Shown here piece after piece: positions 1 to 8,083 of a DNA stretch of 64,000 bases. The DNA is from Clostridium punense (GTDB lineage: Bacteria; Bacillota; Clostridia; Clostridiales; Clostridiaceae), in assembly GCF_017874425.1 (NCBI RefSeq), contig NZ_JAGGLL010000024.1, positions 1-64,000 on the forward strand. The letters are read 5' to 3'. The translations under genes and the position numbers were made by a program. The notes under the pieces are model-generated. The model saw only the letters and a list, made by a program, of their open reading frames with translations, searched no databases and was not told the origin of the DNA. Within the stretch, counting starts at the first letter, position 1. Every line of letters begins with the position of its first letter.

Positions 1-47
1 GACATGAGTATGTACCATAAAATGGATTATACTCATGTCTTTTTTAT
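1..47 (+). terminator. Rho-independent terminator
   Basis: An 11-bp perfect stem (GACATGAGTAT at 1-11 with ATACTCATGTC at 29-39) is followed by a T run at 40-46. It would end plus-strand transcription entering from left of the window. Confidence 0.75.
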
Positions 48-63
48 TATCTAAAAGGCAGAA

Positions 64-90
64 CACTGAAAAACAAGATGTTTTTCAGTG
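64..90 (-). terminator. Hairpin after the resolvase gene
   Basis: A perfect 11-bp stem (CACTGAAAAAC at 64-74, GTTTTTCAGTG at 80-90) with a 5-nt loop lies just past the resolvase stop on the minus strand. The T tract after it is short and interrupted, so it is a plausible but weaker terminator. Confidence 0.5.
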
Positions 91-115
91 CCCTCGTATT
101 TATTCACCTTCTTTT

Positions 116-673
116 TTAAGCTTCATATTGTTTTAATAATTTATAAAACGTATTTCTTTTTAAACCTAATAACTCCATTGATTTTGTTGCAGTTAATTCT
201 CTATTTTTATATTTACTATATATTTCATTCCAATTACTTGGATATTCTATAGCTTTTCTACCCTTATATGCACCATTTTCTTTTGCTATGGCTATGCCCT
301 CACGTTGCCTTTCAAGAAGGTTTGTTCTTTCAAATTCATTAATAGCACCCATCATTGTAACCATTAATTTTCCTGTTGGTGTACTTGTATCTAAATTTTC
401 TTTTAAACTTATAAGATTAACTTTCTTTTTATTAAAGTATTCAACCAATTCAAGTAAATCCTTAGTACTTCTTGCTAGTCTACTAAAGTCTTTTATGTAA
501 ACTATATCTCCTTCTCTGACAAAATCCATCAACTCTTTTAACTTAGGTCTATTGGTATCCTTAGCACTTATTTTTTCATTAAAATATTTTTCAATTCCTA
601 AGTTATCCATTGCCTTTACTTGTCTCTCTTCATTCTGCTCTATTGTACTAACCCTAATATACGCAACTTTCAT
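116..673 (-). CDS. Small serine recombinase (resolvase/invertase family)
   Basis: This encodes a site-specific DNA resolvase or invertase of about 185 residues, the usual size for the family. The catalytic serine lies in the N-terminal motif AYIRVSTIEQN. DFSRLARSTKDLL follows, then a long E helix. A C-terminal helix-turn-helix (TATKSMELLGLKRNTFYKLL) would bind the crossover site. I chose the ATG at 673 because AGAGGGG lies just upstream and the protein then begins MKVAYIRVS; an upstream in-frame start at 712 has no ribosome binding site and adds residues atypical of the family. It sits at the far end of the tRNA-Leu-linked element and could resolve multimers or invert a segment. Whether it belongs to that element or a neighbouring one cannot be decided here. 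Confidence 0.9.
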   Translation of the reverse strand: MKVAYIRVSTIEQNEERQVKAMDNLGIEKYFNEKISAKDTNRPKLKELMDFVREGDIVYIKDFSRLARSTKDLLELVEYFNKKKVNLISLKENLDTSTPTGKLMVTMMGAINEFERTNLLERQREGIAIAKENGAYKGRKAIEYPSNWNEIYSKYKNRELTATKSMELLGLKRNTFYKLLKQYEA

Positions 674-1033
674 TCTATCCCCTCTTTCATGACTATATAC
701 ATATAATACCATATTGTTTATTTAGAGTCTATACTTTGTAAAACATTTATTTGTATAATATAAAAACCACTCTAAACAAACACATCTTAGCTTATAATAG
801 GAGTTTATTTAAGGTATACTCTATACAAATAATCAACTATCATATTTCAATGTAAAAATAAAAACGTGTCTCCACATATTCACTTAAATAGCTTACAATT
901 ACTTATATCCTTTTAAAGAAAATCTTAAATTTAACTCCAGAAATCATTGAGTTTCTCAATTCTCTTAAAATAAATATCCAATTTTATCATAAAAAAAGAA
1001 TGGCATTAAATACCACTCTTTCATGCAATTATA
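674..1033. other. Intergenic stretch, no gene seen
   Basis: This AT-rich spacer holds the resolvase upstream region and the 3' flank of the SHOCT-protein gene. An imperfect hairpin near 999-1021 could end that gene. I see no convincing ORF or RNA. Confidence 0.4.
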
Positions 1034-1948
1034 TTATATTTTATTAAGTAAATCAGCTTTTTTAGATATAAATTCTTCTTCTGTTACGATTCCTTTTTTC
1101 ATTAGCTTGTCAAGTTTTTCAATTTGCTCAAAAATATCCTCCTTCGGCTCTGTCACTTCTATCCTATTCCCTGTTGCTACAAATTTTATTTCTTTACTTG
1201 GGATTAGTTTTAAAAATGCATCATAAGCTTCAGAATTGAAAATTGCATGTCCTTTTTTATCTTTATCCTTATACTCTAATATTGTAAATCTAAAGTCCTT
1301 CCTAATATTTTCAGTAGTTATTTTCCTTCTACTCCCTATAATCGCCCCAGTATCACCTGCAATTACTCCACCCAATATAGCTCCTCCAATCGAGGAATCT
1401 CCACCTTTTATATTAGTTTCACTATAAATATCTCCTTCTCTTAAAAAAGAGATAATATCATCTAATGCTATTTGATATTGCCCAACTCCATTTTCTTCTG
1501 AATCTAGTAAACATAAATTATTATTACATAACCAAACATAAAAAGTTATTAAGCCACTCTCAATTTCATATACTGCTAAGTTTTTTTCTAAAGAGTTTAG
1601 TCGCAAATTATCCTTCATATGCTTTCTAATTTTATTTTGTATATTTTTATATATAGAAGCATTTTTTTGATTATATACATAGAAATTTACTTGTCTTTTG
1701 TACTCATCCTCATTAAAATTTTCATACACATCCTGTATAAACTTGCCATATAGATTATTGATTTTACTATCTATGCACGCAATTCCACTCTTATACTTAA
1801 TAGAAAGTGCATTTGCTGGTACCGAATTAGATTTCATGTAATTAATCTTTTCTTCTTTTAACTGAGCTTTTTCTTCCCTTCCATCTATGGTCACAACCAC
1901 TATTGTGACAAAAAAAATAAATACTCCCCCCAAAATAATCCAAACCAT
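1034..1948 (-). CDS. Membrane-anchored SHOCT-domain protein
   Basis: This 304-residue protein begins with one hydrophobic segment (residues 2-19, WIILGGVFIFFVTIVVVTI), so it is probably anchored by its N terminus. A glycine-rich stretch around residues 182-204 (GGAILGGVIAGDTGAIIGS) resembles a glycine-zipper-like segment. The last 35 residues (IEKLDKLMKKGIVTEEEF) match the SHOCT motif, a short oligomerisation or binding helix pair common at the ends of bacterial proteins. The start has GGAGG eight bases upstream. The middle (residues 30-180) is not recognisable to me. It lies in the mobile element between resolvase and nuclease-like genes. Function is unknown. Confidence 0.75.
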   Translation of the reverse strand: MVWIILGGVFIFFVTIVVVTIDGREEKAQLKEEKINYMKSNSVPANALSIKYKSGIACIDSKINNLYGKFIQDVYENFNEDEYKRQVNFYVYNQKNASIYKNIQNKIRKHMKDNLRLNSLEKNLAVYEIESGLITFYVWLCNNNLCLLDSEENGVGQYQIALDDIISFLREGDIYSETNIKGGDSSIGGAILGGVIAGDTGAIIGSRRKITTENIRKDFRFTILEYKDKDKKGHAIFNSEAYDAFLKLIPSKEIKFVATGNRIEVTEPKEDIFEQIEKLDKLMKKGIVTEEEFISKKADLLNKI

Positions 1949-2080
1949 AAATCATACCTCCAAATAAATATATAATATATTATATATTACTTATTTCCAA
2001 AATTAAACCTATATTCCATATTTATCATATGAGTTTTACAACAGTAAAGTGAATTTAATTTTAATGAGAGTCAAAATTAT

Positions 2081-2728
2081 TTATGATACGGCTTTTAATT
2101 TCTTTTTATTTAGGCAAAATTTCCTTCCATGTGTTTCTGCTAGTTTATTAATCCAGTAAGTTTCTTTTTTGCAAATCCTTATATATTCATATTCAATAAA
2201 TTTGAATATTTCTCTTTCATCATCTGTTAGTTGACTAAAATCAAACTTTTTATTTACACCACTACGACCATCTATTTTACCACGTATAAAACTTTCGTAC
2301 TTATTTAGATATATTCTTTTTATAGTTTCTTTATCATTTACTTCAATATAAGTTCCATCCTCATCCAATTGTAATATCCTTCCACCTATTGCATCATACG
2401 AATCTAAAGGATAATCTTTTACATAGTTTGTATAAACTTCTTTTCTATCTAATTCTGGATGCTCAAGACAAATTTTATTAAAACATTTTTGTAACTTTTT
2501 ATCCTTATTAGATTCTTGGTTAATAATTGCTGATTTGTGTTTTGATACTTCTGAATTAATATCTTGTGAAAAAGTCATTCCTACATAAAAGAAAGTTCCC
2601 TCTTTTGAGATAAACTCCATAACATAAACACCAATCTTTTTGTCACCTTTACGATATATTGGATAATGTTCTTCACAATATCCCTTAGTTTCTGCTTCTT
2701 TATTACAATTCTTAAATTCACATTTCAT
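2081..2728 (-). CDS. Zinc-finger protein with GIY-YIG-like nuclease domain
   Basis: This 215-residue protein opens with a probable zinc finger (C3, C8, C18, H21). Residues 32-50 (IGVYVMEF... then FFYVGMT) resemble the two strands that name the GIY-YIG endonuclease fold, followed by a basic helix with HK. A late ETYWINKLAE segment followed by FCLNKKK resembles the family's Glu-bearing helix and the closing LN(K) motif. Known GIY-YIG proteins are homing, restriction and repair endonucleases that use Tyr, Arg/His and Glu in catalysis. I infer a DNA-cutting or DNA-binding role in the element. The central 80 residues are not recognised, and the usual Arg after the second motif is not obvious, so catalysis is uncertain. 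It is followed closely on the same strand by the primase gene upstream, probably one transcript. Confidence 0.55.
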   Translation of the reverse strand: MKCEFKNCNKEAETKGYCEEHYPIYRKGDKKIGVYVMEFISKEGTFFYVGMTFSQDINSEVSKHKSAIINQESNKDKKLQKCFNKICLEHPELDRKEVYTNYVKDYPLDSYDAIGGRILQLDEDGTYIEVNDKETIKRIYLNKYESFIRGKIDGRSGVNKKFDFSQLTDDEREIFKFIEYEYIRICKKETYWINKLAETHGRKFCLNKKKLKAVS

Positions 2729-2746
2729 ATTTTTATTCTCTCCTTA

Positions 2747-4717
2747 TTACTTAATACTAATTGATTCTCTTCTAAATATTCTTGGAAAACTTCTTAAGCC
2801 AACTTGATGCCCTGTTTTAGATTTAAGAAAATTAAATAAGTTATTACAATACTTTTGGGAATATAGGTTATATTTATCTCTTTGCATGATAACATACGGA
2901 TAACCAACTTCATCAATATTTAATCTTTCTTTTAATAATTTATTTAATTTAATTCTAACCAAGTCGTATTTTTCTAATGTTTCTGGAATCACTCTCTTAA
3001 TCCTACATCTTAAAATCTCTTTATTTCCTTTAAAAGACTCAATAACTTGTCCTTCTCTTACATATCCTTGAATTTTTATAAAGTTTAAAATAACCCTATC
3101 AACCAATAATGAAAACTCTTCACTCATATCAGTCAATTGTTTCCCTGCCGATTGAGGAAAAACTCTATTTGCTTCTTCTTCTCCAAAAGTTCTGTAAATC
3201 AATTCTCTGCTTATACCTTTCATTGTAAGACCTTTTTCATTAAACTCTTTCGCTTTACTTTCACTAAATGCCATAATTGCATCGCAATAGGAAGGTATTG
3301 AATAATAATTTATAATATTTTTCTGACCCTTGATTTTTGCCTGATATTTGGATTCTTTTAACAGAAAATCGGGTATTTCATTTTCTTTTACCTTATTTAG
3401 TAAACCAAGATAAGTTAATAACGTTATCATACTAGTCATTCTTTTTTGGTCATAGCGTTTACATACACTCTGTAAATGACTTAAACTTGCAAAAAATAAT
3501 GGTATACCACTCCCATCAGTGAAATTATCAGTAAAAACCTTTTCCTTTGCAAAACTATTTATTAGAATCAAATTTGGAATATAATTCTTAATCCTCTTAT
3601 AGGTTTCAGGAGCAATTATTTTAAATCTTTCACTGTCCATCAGAAATCTAATATTGGAATCTAAAATTTCCTTCATTTCTTTTTCCCAATCACTTTCAAC
3701 AAATTTAATATCATATACTCTTCTTAAAAAGTTGAGTGCTTGAGGTGTGTTGCACATTAATATATTTTCAGTTATCGAAATAATATCTTTAACTACATCA
3801 CAATCTTCAGAATAACATTTATACCAATAATAATTAGTTTTAGGGTCTAAAAATATATTTGCACTAGGATTTTTATCTTCATGAAAAATGCAATTAAATG
3901 ATTTTGGTAACCCTAAGAAGTTTTTCAAATCTTGTTTTTTTAGGTAATCATATACGTCTTTATAGTTACTTAACATAACTTGTTTTGGTTTTATAATTTC
4001 TCTAAGACTTTTCCACTCACTATTCCTAACTAAATCTAAATTGTGTGAATACATACTAGTCCCACTAATAAAAACATTAGTATTATTATTGTATTTATTA
4101 GTGGGATGTGCTTGTCCTATCTTTTCTTCATATGGCAAATCACATATAATATCTTCAATGTCATATCTTATATTATTTAATTCTAATACTTTGCACATAA
4201 ACCTATTATTTATATCCTTTGTCCAATAATAGTCTGGGACTCTCATTATTCTTTCTACAGTTTTCACTTGCTTGTCACTTTGAAAATAATTAATTAACCT
4301 TAATTGACAATCTTCAAACTCCTCATTTGATGCACCTTCATTTAATAGCCAATAAACATGAAGACCATTTCTTGTTTCTATAGTTATAGAAGGTTTATTT
4401 TTAAACTCTTTAAGTTTATCAATACATTTTTCTTTGTATTGCTTAGTTTCTTCTAGAGGATAGTAATTTTTATCATCATTACGACCGCAATCTAAATCAA
4501 TAAACACTGCATTAAATTTATTGATTTGATGTTTCTGCGTTCCCCCTCCGTTAACTACAAAATATACATTATATCCTTGTTCATTATACTTTTTCAGTTT
4601 TTTAATTGTTTCTTCGTCATACAATCCAGTTGTATTAAAAGCATTGTCTGAGTTAATTAACCTAAAATTAATTAAGTTTTTGCCATGAAGTAATTCTAAA
4701 AAATCTTTTGCTTGCAT
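2747..4717 (-). CDS. AEP-type primase/replication protein with CHC2-like zinc motif
   Basis: This 656-residue protein resembles RepB-like primases of plasmids, phages and islands. The N-terminal third has the archaeo-eukaryotic primase signature: a metal-binding VFIDLDCG strand (about residues 70-77), then ETRNGLHVYWLL with the GxHxYW motif (about 127-138) and ERIMRVPDYYW (about 171-181). A zinc-ribbon segment follows at about 275-310 (FNCIFHEDKNPSANIF, then YKCYSEDC), like the CHC2 finger of DnaG-type primases. The C-terminal half is mostly helical and may bind DNA; no helicase Walker motif was seen. The ATG at 4717 has an AAGGAGG just upstream. It probably starts replication of the excised element, using host helicase. 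The divergent small-RNA candidate lies 230 bases upstream. Confidence 0.8.
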   Translation of the reverse strand: MQAKDFLELLHGKNLINFRLINSDNAFNTTGLYDEETIKKLKKYNEQGYNVYFVVNGGGTQKHQINKFNAVFIDLDCGRNDDKNYYPLEETKQYKEKCIDKLKEFKNKPSITIETRNGLHVYWLLNEGASNEEFEDCQLRLINYFQSDKQVKTVERIMRVPDYYWTKDINNRFMCKVLELNNIRYDIEDIICDLPYEEKIGQAHPTNKYNNNTNVFISGTSMYSHNLDLVRNSEWKSLREIIKPKQVMLSNYKDVYDYLKKQDLKNFLGLPKSFNCIFHEDKNPSANIFLDPKTNYYWYKCYSEDCDVVKDIISITENILMCNTPQALNFLRRVYDIKFVESDWEKEMKEILDSNIRFLMDSERFKIIAPETYKRIKNYIPNLILINSFAKEKVFTDNFTDGSGIPLFFASLSHLQSVCKRYDQKRMTSMITLLTYLGLLNKVKENEIPDFLLKESKYQAKIKGQKNIINYYSIPSYCDAIMAFSESKAKEFNEKGLTMKGISRELIYRTFGEEEANRVFPQSAGKQLTDMSEEFSLLVDRVILNFIKIQGYVREGQVIESFKGNKEILRCRIKRVIPETLEKYDLVRIKLNKLLKERLNIDEVGYPYVIMQRDKYNLYSQKYCNNLFNFLKSKTGHQVGLRSFPRIFRRESISIK

Positions 4718-4898
4718 TCAAATCCTCCTTGATATTTGTAATCTATACTCTTTTTCAGATATAATTGCTTTTAAACCTCCAATACTTTCAAATTAAAAAA
4801 GCAGTATATGTATTTACCTAGTCTATAATTGAGTTGTTATGTGTGTAAATTACTATTCATCATATTGTGATTTGAATTAAGTTTATTTAATCATAGGT

Positions 4899-4927
4899 GT
4901 GTTATTATAAAAAAATTATAATAACAC
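4899..4927. repeat. 12-bp perfect inverted repeat, possible operator
   Basis: GTGTTATTATAA (4899-4910) and TTATAATAACAC (4916-4927) pair perfectly around a 5-nt spacer. The repeat ends 11 bases before the -35 box of the plus-strand promoter, so it may be a regulator site or an origin hairpin. Confidence 0.5.
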
Positions 4928-4938
4928 ATAAAAAGTTA

Positions 4939-4967
4939 TTGACATACGCACCATTTTGTATTAAAAT
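4939..4967 (+). promoter_or_regulatory. Sigma-A-type promoter for small-RNA candidate
   Basis: TTGACA at 4939-4944 and TAAAAT at 4962-4967 are separated by 17 bases. The predicted start near 4974 has no ORF behind it, only two hairpins. Confidence 0.6.
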
Positions 4968-4973
4968 TATGTT

Positions 4974-5085
4974 ATAAGGGTTATATTATAATTATTTTGC
5001 TAACATTTATTCTACCATAAATGTTAGTGTTTGTAAATACTTTTTTTGTCAAAAGATAGAAAAATCTTCTATCTTTTTATTATTT
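4974..5085 (+). ncRNA. Putative element-encoded small RNA
   Basis: Downstream of the promoter are an 11-bp perfect hairpin (CTAACATTTAT at 5000-5010, ATAAATGTTAG at 5017-5027) and a second 11-bp stem (5051-5061 with 5067-5077) followed by a T-rich tail, as in a terminator. The resulting transcript of about 110 nt has no ribosome binding site or ORF. It is transcribed away from the primase gene and so is not antisense to its coding region; it might act on replication, immunity or a target elsewhere. I recognise no known RNA family. The 5' end is predicted only. Confidence 0.45.
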
Positions 5086-5527
5086 ATCCAATTTTATAAC
5101 TAAGCTTCTAAATCAAAGCATATCTTCCCTTTATTAATAATATCTGCTCTATTAGATTAGCTTTTTTACCAACAATTGATAGAATTTGCATTCTTTAAGT
5201 TATGATATTATAAGGATGTTCTTTTATCTTTTTATATTCTGCACTTTTATTAAATCCTTAGTTCGCTTTTAAAACTTTATAGATACTTGTTTATATAATA
5301 TTTTTTCCCATTGTACTAACTATCAATCAAACAATAAATAATTATTCTTTAATTACTTTTTACAAATGAAGCTATCACTAATGTTTGTTCGTGGTAACTA
5401 TTGCATTGTTTGCAATATAATATAATACATTCTATAAAACGGTCTAATCAATTAATTTTACAATAATTTACTATACTTTCACTGCATATGTTTTTTTCAT
5501 ATCTTAAAATATAAATTGAACAACAAA

Positions 5528-5556
5528 AGGATGTATATAGGAATCATATACACCCT
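5528..5556. terminator. Hairpin after the integrase gene
   Basis: GGATGTATAT and ATATACACCC form an imperfect stem just beyond the integrase stop on the minus strand. The T run after it is weak. Confidence 0.35.
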
Positions 5557-5580
5557 TAATCAATTTTATTTTAATAATTT

Positions 5581-6591
5581 TTAATTCATTTTAATTATAC
5601 TTTTACGTGGTTTCTTCTCTATAGGCATTATGCTCTCGGCAAGCTTTTCAACATCATCCTCTAAATCAGTTGTATAAAATTTTACATATCTATCCAAAAT
5701 CTCTGGTCTACTATGTTGTACTAATGCCATGACCTTAGGTACTGATAGACCTTGCATAATAGCATTTTTACAGTAAAACCTTCTAAAACTATGAATACTA
5801 GTCTTACTAACATTTCTTTTTAAATTATATCTCCTAATAAGTGCTTGAAGTGCATCAGTTGTTAATTGCTCATTATAAACACTTACAAGTAAAGGTAGAC
5901 TATTCGTTTGTAAAGAATCCTCATTTTGCAATCTTATTTTTAAATAATCTTTCAAAACGTCTGTTAGTATCTTGGGTATTGGTACAGTGTGGGTTCTCCC
6001 ATTCTTGGTATGTCTAAAATACATAACTTTATCATCAAAATTAATATCTTCAATTTTTATATTTATAGCAGTGCTTAATCTACAACCAGTATAAACAAAT
6101 ATATTAATTGCTACATAAGCACAATACTCTCCAAATTGAACTTTGTTTAAATCAGGTTTAGTCAGTAGCTTTTGTATTTCTTCATTGGTATAAGCATCAA
6201 GTTTATCCTTATTTTGAGGTGGAACTTTTATTTTAAATGATGAAAGGTAATTTTCTTTCATTGCCCAATAAAGAAATGTCCTTAAACCTCTGATGTTAGT
6301 ATGTATAGTTCCTTGTGAATGTCCTCTTTCTTCAATAGAATACTTTATATACTGGTTAATGGTATCTTTATTAATTTCATTAATGTTAGTATTATAGGGA
6401 ATAAACTTATAAAAAGCTTCCAAAATTCTACTATAAAACTTAATAGTGTCTATCCTCAATCCTCTTGTTTTCATATCTGCTTCAAACAATTGGTGAATTT
6501 TATCAATCGAGTAACTAATGCCTAATTCACTATTAAAATTTGAAGTTTCTTCCTCTGTAATTATCATAACCTGTTTTTTTACCCTTGCCAT
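5581..6591 (-). CDS. Tyrosine recombinase / integrase
   Basis: This 336-residue phage-type integrase catalyses integration and excision of the element. The catalytic residues are in place: Arg in TGCRLSTAINI, HxxR in IHSFRRFYCKN, His in VQHSRPEIL and the nucleophile Tyr in LDRYVKFYT. A SAM-like core-binding domain precedes the catalytic part. The ATG at 6591 is preferred because AAGGAGGAG lies a few bases upstream; an in-frame start at 6636 lacks one. The gene begins about 125 bases from the 3' end of tRNA-Leu(GAG), on the same strand, pointing to that tRNA as attachment site. The tRNA terminator lies between them. Confidence 0.93.
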   Translation of the reverse strand: MARVKKQVMIITEEETSNFNSELGISYSIDKIHQLFEADMKTRGLRIDTIKFYSRILEAFYKFIPYNTNINEINKDTINQYIKYSIEERGHSQGTIHTNIRGLRTFLYWAMKENYLSSFKIKVPPQNKDKLDAYTNEEIQKLLTKPDLNKVQFGEYCAYVAINIFVYTGCRLSTAINIKIEDINFDDKVMYFRHTKNGRTHTVPIPKILTDVLKDYLKIRLQNEDSLQTNSLPLLVSVYNEQLTTDALQALIRRYNLKRNVSKTSIHSFRRFYCKNAIMQGLSVPKVMALVQHSRPEILDRYVKFYTTDLEDDVEKLAESIMPIEKKPRKSIIKMN

Positions 6592-6621
6592 ATACTCCTC
6601 CTTGCTAACATACGTTGACAA

Positions 6622-6672
6622 ATAAAAAAGCCACACGTTTATAGGTGTTTTACAACCTAGACGTATGGCTTA
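6622..6672 (-). terminator. Terminator of tRNA-Leu(GAG)
   Basis: On the minus strand an interrupted stem with outer arms AAGCCA (6671-6666) and TGGCTT (6633-6628) is followed at once by six T. It ends tRNA transcription before the integrase gene. Confidence 0.7.
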
Positions 6673-6715
6673 AAGTTCATATTTAAACGTATTACTAACA
6701 AGTTAAATCAATAGC

Positions 6716-6801
6716 TGGTGCAGGTGATGGGACTTGAACCCATACGTACGTGGTACACACGCCCCTCAAACGTGCCTGTCTGCCGATTCCAGCACACCTG
6801 C
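6716..6801 (-). tRNA. tRNA-Leu(GAG)
   Basis: The 86-nt minus-strand sequence folds as a class II tRNA. Acceptor arms are GCAGGTG and CACCTGC with CCA encoded. The anticodon loop TTGAGGG gives anticodon GAG. A long variable arm and the GGTTCAAGTCC T-arm are present. It serves Leu codons CUC/CUU and is the likely integration target of the adjoining element. Confidence 0.95.
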
Positions 6802-6823
6802 TTGTGCTTAACTCTTCCTAATT

Positions 6824-6852
6824 ATTATATCATTCTTTACTAACTCATTCAA
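6824..6852 (-). promoter_or_regulatory. Promoter of tRNA-Leu(GAG)
   Basis: On the minus strand TTGAAT (6852-6847) and TATAAT (6829-6824) are 17 bases apart; the tRNA begins 23 bases further on. Confidence 0.65.
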
Positions 6853-6876
6853 TAGGAAAATAATATTTTTCGCAAT

Positions 6877-6908
6877 AAAAAATCCATAGAGTTACTATGG
6901 ATTTTTTT
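6877..6908. terminator. Bidirectional terminator at the transglycosylase stop
   Basis: AAAATCCATAG and CTATGGATTTT form a stem across the stop codon of the transglycosylase gene, with T runs on both strands. It separates that gene from the tRNA. Confidence 0.75.
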
Positions 6909-7461
6909 CAAGATCATATAGATATTTATAAATATTATAACTAAATTTGACTTTTCTAACGTACTCCTCAGTTTCTTTAAATGGAATTTTATGCAAAGCT
7001 TTCCCATCCTTTGAGTATTCTCCATTAGATAGCCACTTATTTACATTACCCCTACCACCATTATAGGCTGCTAAAATAAGTTCAGTATCCCCATTAAATT
7101 CTTTGCTTAGATTGTTTAAGTACCAACATCCCATTTTAATATTGATTTCTGGATCATACATCATATCATTATTAAAAGGTTTAATCTCTAAATACTGAGA
7201 TATCCATTGGCCAGTATCAGGCATAATTTGCATCAACCCATAAGCCCCTTTTGAAGATAAAGCTCTTTCATTAAATTTACTTTCTGTATTAATTACGGAA
7301 ATCACTAAATAGGGATCTATATTGTATTTTGCACTATGTCTTATCACATAATCCTCATATTTGATAGGATATGCGAATTTTAAAATAGTTTTAAAATTTA
7401 TTACCATAACTAGTACTAGAATTAGCACAAGTAAGGTTATAAGGTTCCTTTTTTTCGCCAT
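6895..7461 (-). CDS. Membrane-anchored lytic transglycosylase (SLT/GH23)
   Basis: This 188-residue protein has an N-terminal hydrophobic segment (residues 7-24) that anchors it outside the membrane, then a goose-lysozyme-like SLT domain. The catalytic Glu lies in VINTESKFNERALS. GAYGLMQIMP and LAAYNGGRGNV are hallmark motifs. It would cleave peptidoglycan between MurNAc and GlcNAc during wall remodelling. I chose the ATG at 7461 (MAKKRN) because AGGGGGA sits five bases upstream. The gene overlaps the end of coaE by 71 bases, which is unusually long. It is the last gene of the aroC-polA-coaE cluster. Confidence 0.92.
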   Translation of the reverse strand: MAKKRNLITLLVLILVLVMVINFKTILKFAYPIKYEDYVIRHSAKYNIDPYLVISVINTESKFNERALSSKGAYGLMQIMPDTGQWISQYLEIKPFNNDMMYDPEINIKMGCWYLNNLSKEFNGDTELILAAYNGGRGNVNKWLSNGEYSKDGKALHKIPFKETEEYVRKVKFSYNIYKYLYDLEKNP

Positions 7462-8083
7462 CTTTCCCCCTAAAATTATCAACTAGTATCAATATTTCTT
7501 CTAATTGTTTTTTAGCATGTTCTTTAGTTCCATCATTTTTGATAACAAAATCAGCATATTTTAACTTATGTTCTTCTTTCATTTGAGCATCAATTCTTAT
7601 AGTAGCTTCTTTTAAGCTTAGGGAATCTCGTTCCATTACTCTTTTGAGTTGTATTTCCCTTCCTACGGTAACAAGTATAATGGCATTCATATAAAAATGC
7701 AAATTATTTTCTATTAGTGTTGGTGCATCCACCACACATAAATCTATTCCTTTATCAGCATACTCTTTAACCTTGGCAAATATGTCTTTAATTATATAAG
7801 GAATGATTATTTCTTCAAGTTTATTTTTTTTTTCCTGATTCGCAAATATTATATTGCCTAATTTTTTTCTAATCAAAGTTCCATTTTGATCAAAGCACTC
7901 ATCCCCAAAATTTAATTTTATTTTCGTCAAAATATCAGGGTGATTAATCATAACTTCTCTTGAGATAACATCAGCGTCTATAACAGAAATTCCTTTTTCT
8001 TTTAAGTAATTTGAAACTGTGCTTTTACCACTTCCAATATTGCCTGTTAATCCAACAAGAAAAATATTACTACTTTGCTTCAT
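7391..8083 (-). CDS. coaE: Dephospho-CoA kinase
   Basis: CoaE phosphorylates dephospho-CoA in the last step of coenzyme A synthesis in the cytoplasm. The P-loop is GLTGNIGSGKST near the N terminus. ISVIDADVISRE and VVDAPTLIENNLH match the substrate and LID regions. The ATG at 8083 (MKQSSN) has GGGAGAA upstream and overlaps the polA stop. The protein is 230 residues, about 30 more than usual, because the frame runs 71 bases into the transglycosylase gene. The tail (about GKDGEKKEPYNLT onward) is not family-like and suggests loss of the original stop. The kinase core appears intact. Confidence 0.93.
   Translation of the reverse strand: MKQSSNIFLVGLTGNIGSGKSTVSNYLKEKGISVIDADVISREVMINHPDILTKIKLNFGDECFDQNGTLIRKKLGNIIFANQEKKNKLEEIIIPYIIKDIFAKVKEYADKGIDLCVVDAPTLIENNLHFYMNAIILVTVGREIQLKRVMERDSLSLKEATIRIDAQMKEEHKLKYADFVIKNDGTKEHAKKQLEEILILVDNFRGKDGEKKEPYNLTCANSSTSYGNKF

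Larger units (their letters stand above)
4718..5580. other. Non-coding region between primase and integrase
   Basis: This 860-base AT-rich gap has no ORF of convincing size. It holds a 12-bp inverted repeat, a strong plus-strand promoter, a small-RNA candidate and, past 5100, AT-rich DNA with a short ATTGCA/TTGCAAT hairpin near 5401. It is the natural place for a replication origin or copy-control locus for the adjoining primase, but I saw no iterons. Confidence 0.45.
116..6716. mobile_element. Integrative element next to tRNA-Leu (visible part)
   Basis: The block from the tRNA-Leu 3' end leftwards carries integrase, a probable small RNA, primase, GIY-YIG-like protein, SHOCT protein and resolvase, nearly all on the minus strand. 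An integrase gene directly beside a tRNA 3' end is the classic layout of tRNA-targeting islands. I found no duplicated tRNA 3' end in the first 6 kb, so the outer att site is either left of the window or degenerate, and the left border given is only that of the last visible gene. No capsid, portal or conjugation gene is seen, so it could be a phage satellite, a plasmid-like island or the edge of a larger element. Confidence 0.5.

Noticed and set aside
1-5580. Second copy of the tRNA-Leu 3' end as outer att site
   Set aside because: I looked for GGTTCAAGTCCC-type and CACCTGC-type sequence on either strand and found none; the border is left open.
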